Assembly: GCF_004138395.1 (NCBI RefSeq)
Contig: NZ_PRLM01000006.1
Coordinates: forward strand, 62,001-126,000
Source: Candidatus Nanosyncoccus alces
GTDB lineage: Bacteria > Patescibacteriota > Saccharimonadia > Saccharimonadales > Saccharimonadaceae
Length of the DNA stretch: 64,000 nt
Direction: 5' to 3'
Each line of letters begins with the position of its first letter. Within the stretch, counting starts at the first letter, position 1. A model generated the notes under the pieces. The model had not been told where the DNA came from, made no database searches, and saw only the letters and a program-made list of their open reading frames with translations. Below are positions 29,390 through 38,689 of the stretch, in pieces. A program made the translations under genes and the position numbers.

Positions 29390-31189
29390 ATGCCAAAACA
29401 ACTGCGAGAAAAAGTTAATAGTGCTCGTCAAAATGCGACGAAAAAGATTCGCTTAAAACATGTGGGCAGAAGAGGGAAGAAAATAAAAATCAGATATTTA
29501 GTGGCCGCAGCGGCTCTGATCAGTATATCTGCACCATACAGACAAGCAAATGCTGAAAGCTGCCCGGATGTTCGTATCGTCTTCGCAAGAGGATCGGGTG
29601 AGGAAAGATGGAAAGAGCAGAACTATTTAGAATATAAATCAACCATTGAAAACAAACTCGCCACTACGGCCTTGAATTATGAGTTTATCGATTTAGATTA
29701 CCCGGCCGTAGGAGTGGGAGTCGAGAATCTAGATGTGACACTGGGAGCATTCTTCGGCGCTGGAGACACATATGAATTTGGGGAAAGTATAAATACTGGG
29801 GTACAAAACTTAATAAAGATGGTAAACGGTGGAGCCTGTACGAATACCAAATATGTAATTGGTGGGTACTCGCAGGGGGCGATGGTCATATCGAAATCAC
29901 TGAAAAGCCTAAATGCAGATCGTATATTATATGCGGCAACTTTTGGTGACCCAAAAATTTACCTACCAGAAGGAGAAGGTTTAATTCCAGCGGCATGCAA
30001 AGGAGAGAACCTATCGGATTACCGAATGTACGTGCCAGACTGTCAGGCCTACAAAGGACTGTTGGGCGCTTATATCCCTTATGAACCAGAAACACTCGTT
30101 GGCAAAGTGGGAACTTGGTGCAACAGACGCGATATTTTTTGTAGCTCACGTTTGAGTATTAGCGATCATGTGGGGTACATATCGGATGCTCTGTACGAAG
30201 ATGCTTCACGAGTAATCTTTGATAAAATCACTAAACATTTTGGTATAGAAAATCATGTTTCCTCACCACACGACACAGCATTTTTGATTGATTCTACCGG
30301 TTCGATGTCAGGCATGATAGAAAGTTACAAATCTGAAGCCTTACGTTTGGCTAAGGAGACTTTGGATTCCGGAGGACGCGTAGCATTGTACGATTATCGT
30401 GATTTAGCCGATCCCTACACGCCGGTAGAGCATTGTAATTTCGAAACTTGTACATTGGAGACTTTTCAGAATGAGCTAGCCACAATTCAGGCAACCGGCG
30501 GCGGAGATATACCGGAATCTCTGCTTTCCGCCTCTTTCCATACTATGCAAAATCTAGAATGGCAACACGGCGCAACAAAGTCTTTAGTAGTGCTGACGGA
30601 CGCAAATTTCCTTTCGCCGGACCGAGATGGAATGACCTTAGACGAGGTAGTAAAACTTAGCAAAACAATTGATCCAGTGAATTTCTATGTTATTACAAAT
30701 TCTGAATACGGCGATTATTACAACGATCTAACTAACAGAACAGGTGGCAAAGTCGTAACGAACTTAGAGGAACTAAGCCTACTAACGGATTATATTATCG
30801 AACGCTATGATAGCCTATCACGAGTAGAGGAGAGTAATAGGCCATTGGAAAGACCCACTCTAGAAATTAAAGAAACCAAACAAATAGATAACGGCGTAAA
30901 AATAAAAATTGAAACCGACGGTGTACGAACTTTAGTGATTCTAAACGATATGGTCCTAGGTGTTACGGAAGACACTGAACTTATAATTAGTGGATTAGAT
31001 GAGACTAAAGAAAATATCTTAAGCTTAGTACCGTTAGGAGAAGATATCCGTGGAGAAGGCATAGAGGTAAATTTGAGTGGATATGGCTTTGGTGGCAGTA
31101 GTGCCAATAGTAGTGCCAACGACACCGCGGCAATCGTAGGTACTGCCGATTTTATTCTCCCTAAAACGCCAAATACCGGAAAACGTTAA
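29390..31189 (+). CDS. Secreted cutinase-like hydrolase fused to a VWA domain
   Basis: The 599-residue protein has a long basic signal peptide (h-region around 36-50, cleavage after ANA at 55). A cutinase-type serine-hydrolase domain follows (about 58-285), with catalytic Ser in GGYSQGAM (Ser161) and Asp/His candidates in CNRRDIFC and SDHVGY. Next come a von Willebrand A domain with MIDAS motif DSTGS (301-305) and TDAN, and a short beta domain. It ends in LPKTPNTGKR, which resembles an LPxTG sorting motif but lacks the following membrane segment. Cutinases are common in Actinobacteria, the usual hosts of Saccharibacteria, so the domain may act on host envelope or come from a host. Inference: surface hydrolase/adhesin. 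Confidence 0.8.
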   Translation: MPKQLREKVNSARQNATKKIRLKHVGRRGKKIKIRYLVAAAALISISAPYRQANAESCPDVRIVFARGSGEERWKEQNYLEYKSTIENKLATTALNYEFIDLDYPAVGVGVENLDVTLGAFFGAGDTYEFGESINTGVQNLIKMVNGGACTNTKYVIGGYSQGAMVISKSLKSLNADRILYAATFGDPKIYLPEGEGLIPAACKGENLSDYRMYVPDCQAYKGLLGAYIPYEPETLVGKVGTWCNRRDIFCSSRLSISDHVGYISDALYEDASRVIFDKITKHFGIENHVSSPHDTAFLIDSTGSMSGMIESYKSEALRLAKETLDSGGRVALYDYRDLADPYTPVEHCNFETCTLETFQNELATIQATGGGDIPESLLSASFHTMQNLEWQHGATKSLVVLTDANFLSPDRDGMTLDEVVKLSKTIDPVNFYVITNSEYGDYYNDLTNRTGGKVVTNLEELSLLTDYIIERYDSLSRVEESNRPLERPTLEIKETKQIDNGVKIKIETDGVRTLVILNDMVLGVTEDTELIISGLDETKENILSLVPLGEDIRGEGIEVNLSGYGFGGSSANSSANDTAAIVGTADFILPKTPNTGKR

Positions 31190-31389
31190 GTAGAACTGAG
31201 GTGATAGTGATCACCGTATTCACATTTGTAAATGGCTAGCGGGCCCGAATGGTGGTCGTATTCGGCCACCTTAGCCGCTAGCTCAGCCTCTTCGCGAGTA
31301 TTGTATATGATTTTATGGCTGTCACCCACCCAACAGCGAAGTGGATTGTAAATTTGATTAGGGTTTAAGTGCTTGTTCCGGTTTGCCAT
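31186..31389 (-). CDS. Small His/Cys-containing protein
   Basis: This 67-residue protein is not recognised. The second half has clustered His and Cys (AEYDHHSGPLAIYKCEYGDHYHLSST), suggesting metal binding, and a possible YKCEYGDHYHL beta-hairpin resembling small zinc-ribbon-like phage and plasmid proteins. It is real by context: TGTTATAAT (31403-31398) lies 8 nt before the ATG and codon use is normal. It overlaps the convergent cutinase gene by 4 nt. Confidence 0.65.
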   Translation of the reverse strand: MANRNKHLNPNQIYNPLRCWVGDSHKIIYNTREEAELAAKVAEYDHHSGPLAIYKCEYGDHYHLSST

Positions 31390-31452
31390 GTTATTACATT
31401 ATAACACGTTGACTCAGTTGTTTTTATTTGAAAATATGTTAAAATATACTTT

Positions 31453-33270
31453 ATGACTTTGAACAAAGACTTAATTCGCAATGTGGCAATCATCGCGCAC
31501 GTAGACCACGGCAAAACCACGCTGGTAGATGGGCTTTTGAAACAATCGCATACTTTTCGTGATAATCAAGCCGAAATGCAACAAACTCTAATAATGGACA
31601 GCATGGACCAAGAGCATGAGCGAGGAATCACGATTACCGCTAAACAGACTTGTGTGTATTATAACGGTTATAAGATAAATATTATTGATACGCCAGGGCA
31701 TGCCGATTTTAGCGGCGAAGTAGAGCGTACTTTAAACATGGCAGACGGCGTGTTTTTAATCGTAGACGCACAAGAAGGGCCAATGCCGCAAACAAAATTT
31801 GTATTACAAAAGGCTTTGGAGTTAAATTTAAAACCAGTAGTTATAATCAACAAGATCGACAAGCCAGCAGCACGAATCGAAGAAGTAAAAGATGAAATTG
31901 AGAGCCTATTTCTGGAACTTGCCACTGACGAATCGCAGCTTTTTTATCCAATATATTATGCGGTAGCGCGTGAAGGTCGGGCTGGCAAGACTACCAATTT
32001 GGATGATGACTTACATGTAATTTTTGAATCTATTATTAATGACATACCGGCTCCAGAAGTAGATAGCAATAATGAGAGTGCACAGTTACTAGTAGCAGCA
32101 TTAGCGGCGGATAATTATTTGGGGAAGTACTGTATTGGGAAAATCTTCCGCGGGCATTTGAAAAAGGGGCAAGCTGTAAAAATCTTGCACAATGGCGAGA
32201 TCAAAAGTGGTAAAGTAGAAAAAATCTTTGTTTATAAAGGCCTTGGTAAGGAGGAAGTGGAAAAAGCAATCGCAGGCGATATTGTGGCAGTAACTGGCGT
32301 GGCAGAAGCTAATATTGGCGACACAATTGCTACCGGGGATAGTCCCGAAGCTTTACCTACCATTGAGCTAGAGGCACCGACATTATCTATTTACATTGGG
32401 CCAAATACTTCGCCTCTAAAGGGGCGTGAAGGCGAATTTACGACTTCACGGCAAATTGCTGAAAGACTGGAGCGTGAATTAGAAACCAATATTGCGCTGA
32501 AGATAAAGCCAGATGGGCTAGGCTACAAGGTATCTGGACGCGGAGAATTACATCTATCCGTACTAATAGAGACGATGCGGCGCGAAGGCTACGAGCTAGA
32601 AGCTGGCCGGCCAGAAGTCGTCTATAAAGAAATTGATGGCGTAAAGTGCGAACCAATCGAAAGTTTAACAGTAGGGGTAGCACCAGAGTTTGTCGGGGCA
32701 GTAAGCCAAGAACTCGGTATCCGGAAAGCCGAGCTGAAGTCTCAAGAGATTACTACCACTGGTTCAACAAGATTTGTATACGAAATTTCTACAGCTGCAC
32801 TAATCGGTCTACGCAATAATTTGCTTACCGCTACTAAAGGTACTGTGATAATGTCTAGTATTCCGAGTGGATACAAGCCGGTAGACGCAAAGTATAAACC
32901 GGAACGCAACGGTGCACTAATTTCGTTTGAAACTGGCACCTCCACGGCTTATGCTTTGGACGCGGCGCAGGCGCGCGGTATATTATATATTCCACCACAG
33001 GTACCAGTATACCAGGGCATGATAGTGGGCCTCTCTAATAAAAAAGATGATCTTGATATCAACGTATGTCGCGAAAAACAGTTGACCAATATGCGAACGC
33101 ATGCATCTGATGGGGCAATTCAGCTAACCCCTTATACGCAGTTATCATTGGAACAGTGTTTGGACTTTCTGTTGGATGACGAACTGCTAGAGGTTACACC
33201 AAAGTCTCTACGTTTACGCAAACGACAACTAGATCCGGTCAAACGAAAAAGAGAGAATCGAAATAGTTAA
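31453..33270 (+). CDS. typA: GTP-binding protein TypA/BipA
   Basis: This 605-residue translational GTPase of the TypA/BipA family acts on the ribosome in stress and subunit assembly. G1 is AHVDHGKTTL, G2 RGITI, G3 DTPGHADF, G4 NKID. The C-terminal BipA-specific region is present (GTSTAYALDAAQARG, RTHASDGAIQLTP). TAAAAT (31440-31445) precedes the ATG by 7 nt, so the mRNA is probably leaderless. tatD follows after 3 nt. Confidence 0.96.
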   Translation: MTLNKDLIRNVAIIAHVDHGKTTLVDGLLKQSHTFRDNQAEMQQTLIMDSMDQEHERGITITAKQTCVYYNGYKINIIDTPGHADFSGEVERTLNMADGVFLIVDAQEGPMPQTKFVLQKALELNLKPVVIINKIDKPAARIEEVKDEIESLFLELATDESQLFYPIYYAVAREGRAGKTTNLDDDLHVIFESIINDIPAPEVDSNNESAQLLVAALAADNYLGKYCIGKIFRGHLKKGQAVKILHNGEIKSGKVEKIFVYKGLGKEEVEKAIAGDIVAVTGVAEANIGDTIATGDSPEALPTIELEAPTLSIYIGPNTSPLKGREGEFTTSRQIAERLERELETNIALKIKPDGLGYKVSGRGELHLSVLIETMRREGYELEAGRPEVVYKEIDGVKCEPIESLTVGVAPEFVGAVSQELGIRKAELKSQEITTTGSTRFVYEISTAALIGLRNNLLTATKGTVIMSSIPSGYKPVDAKYKPERNGALISFETGTSTAYALDAAQARGILYIPPQVPVYQGMIVGLSNKKDDLDINVCREKQLTNMRTHASDGAIQLTPYTQLSLEQCLDFLLDDELLEVTPKSLRLRKRQLDPVKRKRENRNS

Positions 33271-33273
33271 AAT

Positions 33274-33993
33274 ATGTTAATTGATGCGCATTGTCACTTG
33301 CATGATAGAGAATTCTTTTCGGCAGAGCAGGCCGAGGAAATGCTGAAACGGGCACACGAAAAGGGAGTAGAAAAAATCATTTGTATTGGTACTAGCCATG
33401 AAGATTCTTTGGCGGCACGTGATTTTGCCGTAGAGCACGGCGATACTTACTGGACCTACGGCGTACATCCGGAATTTGCCGGAAAAGAGGATTGGACTTT
33501 TGAAGGCACACCGGTGGCAATTGGTGAGGTCGGTTTGGACTATCATTACTCTAGTTATAATCGAACGGCACAAATACATCTGTTTGAGCAAATGTTGCAG
33601 TTAGCGAACGATCATAATTTGCCAGTGTCCTTTCACGTGCGCGAGGCGTTTGATGATTTCTTTCCAGTGGTAACAAATTTTTCAAAAATTCGTGGCGTAG
33701 TACACAGTTTTTCCGATAATAAAAAGAATTTAAAACGAGTTTTGGCCGAAACAGATTTTTACATTGGTGTCAATGGTATGGCTACATATTCTACGCTACC
33801 CACGCCGCCAATCGAACGCATCATCTTAGAAACTGATGCTCCTTTCTTGACTCCAGAACCTTTTCGTGGTATAATTAACGAACCGAGTTATGTGCCAGCT
33901 ATAGCCAAATGGCTAAGCACAAAGCTAGGTCTAGATTACCAAATCGTAGAGAGGAAAACCACGGAGAATGCAAGACAACTCTTCAACATTTAA
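33274..33993 (+). CDS. tatD: TatD family deoxyribonuclease
   Basis: A 239-residue TIM-barrel metallohydrolase of the TatD family. Metal ligands are seen in LIDAHCHLHD, GEVGLDYHYS, VSFHVREAFDDF, VVHSFS and LETDAPFLTPE. TatD proteins are 3'-5' exonucleases with roles in DNA repair and RNA turnover. It is 3 nt behind typA, and its end overlaps the next small ORF by 26 nt. The FSDNKKNLKRVLAETDFYIGVNG block is typical. Confidence 0.93.
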   Translation: MLIDAHCHLHDREFFSAEQAEEMLKRAHEKGVEKIICIGTSHEDSLAARDFAVEHGDTYWTYGVHPEFAGKEDWTFEGTPVAIGEVGLDYHYSSYNRTAQIHLFEQMLQLANDHNLPVSFHVREAFDDFFPVVTNFSKIRGVVHSFSDNKKNLKRVLAETDFYIGVNGMATYSTLPTPPIERIILETDAPFLTPEPFRGIINEPSYVPAIAKWLSTKLGLDYQIVERKTTENARQLFNI

Positions 33994-34117
33994 TATACCG
34001 TCTTTCGCCAAGCAGGAAGTCTACGATTTTGATGCAACTGAAGAATCTTTTAAGGTTTACAAAGAATTAAATGCGATAGCAGAGGAAATTGAAAAATGTC
34101 GTTCAAGAAATTGCTAG
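33968..34117 (+). CDS. 49-residue overlapping small protein
   Basis: ATG at 33968 opens a 49-codon frame (MQDNSSTFNIPSFAKQEVYD...) that overlaps tatD by 26 nt and the next gene by 22 nt. It fills the gap between them, and its codons and amino acids look coding: it is acidic with a helix FDATEESFKVYKELNAIAEEIEK cut short at the end. No close site beyond GGAGAATG is seen. The gap would otherwise be about 100 nt without a gene. Function unknown. Confidence 0.6.
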   Translation: MQDNSSTFNIPSFAKQEVYDFDATEESFKVYKELNAIAEEIEKCRSRNC

Positions 34118-34485
34118 AAAAGCCATCCATAGCAATCAAAAATCCTTTCTACCGCAAACCAAAAACTTATACTAACAAATTAAGTTTAGATGATTTGATT
34201 AACGCTGAATCAGAATTAGGTCGAACGCTCTTTGGACCAGTGCCGGTGGGGCATCGACGCGAGTTTTTTGCGTCAAAAAAGAACGTGTGGATCTGGCATG
34301 AAAGCTGGACAAACCAACTTGGCGAGTTACAAGAAATGACTATTCGCTATGAGGTACGCCCAACTGGCGTATATAAAAAACCTTTAGGCGGTGCATACAA
34401 AAAAATTGAAGGAACGGAGCTAAATAATTTCCGCCAAGCGGCCCATGGATACCTAAATCTTGTCAAAACCAAGCTTTATTGTTAA
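34096..34485 (+). CDS. Conserved hypothetical protein
   Basis: This 129-residue soluble basic protein is not recognised. It has an N-terminal Lys-rich stretch, a central ELGRTLFGPVPVGHRREFF region and a beta-rich part with WIWHESWTN and MTIRYEVRPTGVYK. The start has a GAGGAAATT site upstream and overlaps the previous small ORF. No membrane segment or catalytic motif is seen. It sits between tatD and a small anchored protein. Confidence 0.75.
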   Translation: MSFKKLLEKPSIAIKNPFYRKPKTYTNKLSLDDLINAESELGRTLFGPVPVGHRREFFASKKNVWIWHESWTNQLGELQEMTIRYEVRPTGVYKKPLGGAYKKIEGTELNNFRQAAHGYLNLVKTKLYC

Positions 34486-34494
34486 AATGTGCTT

Positions 34495-34881
34495 ATGAAT
34501 AAAAGGCGCGTTTCACTTATAGTTTTTATCATTGGCATCGTCACACTGGTCGCTGGTGTGGTTTTTTTGATTGTGCGATTGAATACTGGGCCGAGCGTGC
34601 AAGATGGGGAGTTTTTGGTTTCCGTCGGTGAGTGGCAAGAAGAAAGCGAGCCTGGGGTAATCTGGAATTTTACCGAGATTGGCAAGGGAACTTTGACCAC
34701 TAATAACCACACTAATGATTATGATTTTTCCTGGGCGCTGGAGGATAACAAAATAAAAATCGACACCGAGTGGTTATATACGCTGAGTGATGAATTCGGG
34801 TACGAATTGGATCAGAACGGTAGCGTGCTGACAATCACTAAAGACGATGAAGAAATCAGGTTCATACCAGTTAATAACTAG
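34495..34881 (+). CDS. Small anchored extracellular protein
   Basis: This 128-residue protein has one N-terminal membrane segment (about 6-30) followed by a ~95-residue extracytoplasmic beta-rich domain (EFLVSVGEWQEESEPGVIWNF...), without cysteines. Its family is not recognised, though the pattern of W and V resembles small lipocalin-like or META-type beta domains. ATG 34495 is leaderless: TAAAAT (34483-34488) ends 6 nt before it and overlaps the previous stop. Its 3' end overlaps DUF1846 by 11 nt. Confidence 0.72.
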   Translation: MNKRRVSLIVFIIGIVTLVAGVVFLIVRLNTGPSVQDGEFLVSVGEWQEESEPGVIWNFTEIGKGTLTTNNHTNDYDFSWALEDNKIKIDTEWLYTLSDEFGYELDQNGSVLTITKDDEEIRFIPVNN

Positions 34882-36337
34882 TATCTATTTCTGTGTCACA
34901 AGTGGCATCAATGCCGAGATTAGATAATACAATCATTTCGTCGTCTGGTATCATGTGTGTAGCATGGAGTTGAGCGCTGCTTAGTTTTTCTAAATTATCC
35001 AGGGCTTTCTTTACAACCGGATTGGTGGAAGAACAAATAGACAGAGCGATTAGGACCTCACCAATCTTGAGGTAACTTTCCTTAAAATTAGATGTTTTGT
35101 TTTTAGTCTCCAGAATTGGTTCAAGCACAGCAGAAGCTATTAAGTCCATTTCGTCTGGGATTCTGGAAATAGTTTTAATGGCGTTGATCATGGTGCTGGA
35201 GATTGGGGAAAGGTATCCGGTTTTGCGGCCAGTGACATATTTCTTACCAATTTTAATACAAGCGCTGGGGAGATTGCCGGATTGTTCACGTTTCTTAACC
35301 GCTTCAGTAGCAACGGCGCGGTCTCTTTCGGAAATTTCAAGTTCGTTCATCAAGAGCTTAATACGTTCTGGCACCGCTTCATCTACGGCTCCTTTTTTGA
35401 GGTCTACCAAAGCGCGATAATAGCGGCGTATGATTTCATCCTTAGCAGCGCGCTGTACAGCTTTGTCGTCCGTGATACATTTACCAATCACGTTAACGCC
35501 CATATCGGTAGGAGAGAAATAAATGCTTTTGCCATTAATTCGCGTTAGGATTTCTTTGAGAACCGGAAAAGTCTCCAAGTCGCGATTGTAATTTACGGCA
35601 GTGACGCCATATTTTTCTAGGTGGAAATAATCGATCATATTTTTATCGGCAAGGTCGGCAGTAGCAGCTTCGTAGGCGATATTCACCGGGTGCTTAAGTG
35701 GCAAATCCCAGACCGGGAAAGTTTCAAATTTGGCATAGCCAACTTTTTTGCCTTGTTTACTTTCGTGGTAAAGCTGCGAAAGTGATGTAGCGAGTTTACC
35801 CGAGCAGGGTCCAGGAGCAGACACTACCACAAGTGGCTTAGTAGTCTTAATGAATGGGTTAGCTCCGTAGCCCTCATCCGATACGATAGTGTCGACATCA
35901 GTAGGGTAACCCTTAGTAAACGTGTGGAAATATGGCGTAATACGGTAATCTTCCAATTTCTTAGCAAAATCTTGAGCCTTTTTCTGGCCATTGAAGAGTG
36001 TGATTACTACAGAATTTACAATGATGCCTTTCGAACGCAAGAATTCTATTAACCGTAAGACCTCGGTTTCATAAGAGATCATGTGATCGGCACGGATTTT
36101 GGATTTTTCGATAGCATTAGCATTGATGCACAAAATAACCTCAGCGTCGTCTTTGAATTCTTGGAGGAGACGAATCTTGAGGTCTGGGAGAAATCCGGGG
36201 AGAGTGCGGGCCGCGTGCTGGTCATCTATTAGCTTACCGCCAAACTCTAGGTAGAGTTTATCAAACATTCGGATGCGTTCTTTGATTTTCTTTTTCTGAA
36301 TCTTTAAGTATTTTTCGGCATCAAAACATTTTTTCAC
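34871..36337 (-). CDS. DUF1846 family protein
   Basis: This 488-residue protein belongs to the DUF1846 family (about 490-500 residues elsewhere). It begins MKKCFDAEKYLKIQ and continues RIRMFDKLYLEFGGKLIDDQHAARTLPGF. A nucleotide-binding-like loop VVSAPGPCSGKLATSLSQLYHE lies near residue 175, and the C-terminus SAQLHATHMI is typical. Structures exist but the reaction is not established to my knowledge. The start is GTG at 36337, behind AAGGAGGT (36349-36342) and TATAAT (36366-36361), one of the strongest ribosome-binding sites in the window. Confidence 0.85.
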   Translation of the reverse strand: MKKCFDAEKYLKIQKKKIKERIRMFDKLYLEFGGKLIDDQHAARTLPGFLPDLKIRLLQEFKDDAEVILCINANAIEKSKIRADHMISYETEVLRLIEFLRSKGIIVNSVVITLFNGQKKAQDFAKKLEDYRITPYFHTFTKGYPTDVDTIVSDEGYGANPFIKTTKPLVVVSAPGPCSGKLATSLSQLYHESKQGKKVGYAKFETFPVWDLPLKHPVNIAYEAATADLADKNMIDYFHLEKYGVTAVNYNRDLETFPVLKEILTRINGKSIYFSPTDMGVNVIGKCITDDKAVQRAAKDEIIRRYYRALVDLKKGAVDEAVPERIKLLMNELEISERDRAVATEAVKKREQSGNLPSACIKIGKKYVTGRKTGYLSPISSTMINAIKTISRIPDEMDLIASAVLEPILETKNKTSNFKESYLKIGEVLIALSICSSTNPVVKKALDNLEKLSSAQLHATHMIPDDEMIVLSNLGIDATCDTEIDTSY

Positions 36338-36469
36338 CAGTACCTCCTTATTACTTTTTTATTATAGCATGGGATTTTAAAAAGCTTTCCGAAGAAGCAC
36401 AAAAAAATAATTACCGAAGGAACTTTAGCTAACTTTTTTGAATCGTAAAAATATGTTATAATATGTTTT

Positions 36470-37615
36470 ATGATTTATTTAGATCATGCCGCAGCAACCC
36501 CTGTATCAGCAAAAGCTCTGAAGGCGATGGAACCGTATTTTGCGACGGAATTTTTCAATCCATCTGCCGCATATTTACCAGCTAAAAAAGTGGCAGCTGA
36601 TTATGAAGCAGCGAAGGACACGATTGCTCACGCGGTGGGAGCTAAAGGCACAGACTTGGTGATTACGGCCGGAGCAACTGAAGCAAATAATCTGGCGTTT
36701 ACAGCAGTGGCACAACACAACTATGGTAAGGATGAGGTCCTGTATCTGGAGACCGAACACGATTCGGTGCGGGCGGTAGCGCAGCGATATGGTGGCAAAG
36801 CTATAAGAGTGTTATCAAGCGGACTGATCAACTTGAATGATTTAAAAACAAAGATTACTGATGAAACAAAGCTAATATCTGTATCGCTGGCCAATAACGA
36901 ATTAGGTACTATTCAGCCGCTAGCAGAAGTTGCAGCAATTATTAAAGAAATAAAAATTGATCGCTATAAGCGAGGAATAAAAAAGCCACTGTATCTACAC
37001 TCCGACGCTTCGCAGGCGCTGAATTTACTGGACATTAACGTAGCACGACTAGGTGTAGATATGTTGACTATAAGCTCAGCGAAGATTTATGGACCAAAGG
37101 GCATAGGAGCATTATATGTCTCTCATGGCGTAAAATTATCGCCACTCACCTTAGGTGGCGGGCAAGAAAAGGGCCTTAGATCTGGGACCGAAAACGTGCC
37201 GGGCGTAATAGGATTTGCCACAGCAGCAAAAGAAGCGAAGGAGCATCTGAACGGTAACCGCAAAAAATACAAGGATTTGAAGCGGATTTTACTCTCCGGG
37301 CTGCAGGGATATGAGTTGATCAATAAAAAGCATACACTTGACAATTTTATAGTTTTGTGCTATAATGGAGTAGATGCAGAGAGGTTAATCTATCTCTTGG
37401 AAGATAGAGAAATATATGTAGCAACCGGTGCGGCCTGTGCGGCTTCTAAGGGGCAGAAATCCCACGTATTGACGGCGATAGGCTTAAACAATAGCCAGAT
37501 TGCCGGATCCCTACGTTTGACTTTGGGAGAAACCAATACCGCAGAGCAAATTCACGAAGCGGCACGAATAATCAACGAGACGGTAGCGGCAGAAAGGAAG
37601 CGAATCAATGGCTAA
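36470..37615 (+). CDS. iscS: Cysteine desulfurase, IscS/NifS type
   Basis: A 381-residue PLP enzyme that takes sulfur from cysteine. Motifs are MIYLDHAAATPVS, ATEANN, HSDASQALNLL, the PLP lysine in SSAKIYGPKGIGALYV and the catalytic cysteine in ATGAACAASKG. It overlaps mnmA by 8 nt, so its sulfur very likely goes to 2-thiouridine in tRNA. A second, SufS-like paralog is at 3068. TGTTATAAT (36457-36462) precedes the ATG by 7 nt (leaderless). Confidence 0.93.
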   Translation: MIYLDHAAATPVSAKALKAMEPYFATEFFNPSAAYLPAKKVAADYEAAKDTIAHAVGAKGTDLVITAGATEANNLAFTAVAQHNYGKDEVLYLETEHDSVRAVAQRYGGKAIRVLSSGLINLNDLKTKITDETKLISVSLANNELGTIQPLAEVAAIIKEIKIDRYKRGIKKPLYLHSDASQALNLLDINVARLGVDMLTISSAKIYGPKGIGALYVSHGVKLSPLTLGGGQEKGLRSGTENVPGVIGFATAAKEAKEHLNGNRKKYKDLKRILLSGLQGYELINKKHTLDNFIVLCYNGVDAERLIYLLEDREIYVATGAACAASKGQKSHVLTAIGLNNSQIAGSLRLTLGETNTAEQIHEAARIINETVAAERKRING

Positions 37616-38687
37616 GACAGTGTTTGTCGGGATGAGCGGTGGGGTGGACTCGAGCGTATCGGCTTTACTTTTGAAAGAGCAGGGCTACAAGGTGGTGGGA
37701 ATATATATGAAAAACTGGTCCAAAGATTTGCCGGGAATGAAATGCCCATGGGCGGAAGATTTGGCCGATGCTAAGCGTGTAGCGGTGAAGTTGGGGATAG
37801 ATTTTGAGGTATTTGATTTTGAGAAAGCCTACCGCGAAAAGGTGGTGGAGTATATGCTAGCGGAATTTAAGAAGGGGAATACTCCAAATCCGGACGTAAT
37901 GTGCAACCAAGAGATTAAGTTTAAACTGTTTTACGAAGAAGCAATGAAGCGCGGGGCGGATTTTATCGCCACTGGACATTATGCTAGAGTTGAAACATCT
38001 TCAGAGGTTCCTCTGTTGATGCGGGCCATCGACGAGAACAAAGACCAGACATACTTCTTATATCGCATTTCTGATGAAGCTTTGACGCACACACTTTTTC
38101 CGATTGGCGAAATGACAAAACCAGAAGTAAAAAAGCTAGCAGCGGAAAATGGTTTACATAACGCCTACAAGAAAGAGTCTATGGGGGTGTGTTTTGTGGG
38201 CGAAGTAGGAATGAAGGATTTTTTGAAAGAATATATAGACATAGAGCCAGGTGAGATTCGCGAGATTGAAAGCGAAAAAGTGTTGGGCTATCACGAAGGT
38301 GCGGTATTTTATACGATTGGACAGCGACATGGGTTATATTTGAATGGCGTGGCCGGGGAGGTAAATGACGGGCTACCATATTATGTGGTGAAAAAGGATA
38401 TCGAGAATAATGTTGTGTATGTATCGAAAAATTTGAACGATGAGCATATTTGGACAGACATATTAGAGCTCAAAGACGTCATCCTTCGGATGAGTCCTGC
38501 CGTCACCAGTGAAGGCGCATTTGCACGTCTTCGTCACCGCGCACCGCTGATCCCGGTTAGAATTATATTAAGGGAGGACGGAACAGCGGCATTAAAGTTT
38601 GAAAATAAGATTAAACGCCCGGCTAGTGGACAATCTGCCGTGATTTATGGCGGTGAGATCTGTTTGGGCGGTGGAATTATCGTATAG
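37608..38687 (+). CDS. mnmA: tRNA 2-thiouridylase MnmA
   Basis: This 359-residue ATP-pyrophosphatase adds sulfur to U34 of tRNA-Lys/Glu/Gln. The PP-loop GMSGGVDSS, NPDVMCNQEIKF with the first catalytic Cys, KDQTYFLYRIS and GVCFVGEV with the second Cys are present, as is the C-terminal beta barrel. It is coupled to iscS (8-nt overlap), its sulfur donor. It is convergent with the unknown gene at 38690, 2 nt apart. Confidence 0.95.
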   Translation: MAKTVFVGMSGGVDSSVSALLLKEQGYKVVGIYMKNWSKDLPGMKCPWAEDLADAKRVAVKLGIDFEVFDFEKAYREKVVEYMLAEFKKGNTPNPDVMCNQEIKFKLFYEEAMKRGADFIATGHYARVETSSEVPLLMRAIDENKDQTYFLYRISDEALTHTLFPIGEMTKPEVKKLAAENGLHNAYKKESMGVCFVGEVGMKDFLKEYIDIEPGEIREIESEKVLGYHEGAVFYTIGQRHGLYLNGVAGEVNDGLPYYVVKKDIENNVVYVSKNLNDEHIWTDILELKDVILRMSPAVTSEGAFARLRHRAPLIPVRIILREDGTAALKFENKIKRPASGQSAVIYGGEICLGGGIIV

Positions 38688-38689
38688 TT

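Noticed and set aside
37995-38020. Short palindrome in mnmA as a further copy of the obg/trmD repeat
   Set aside because: Only a brief CAGAGG/CCTCTG hairpin; no similarity to the 70-nt core and the protein shows no insertion.
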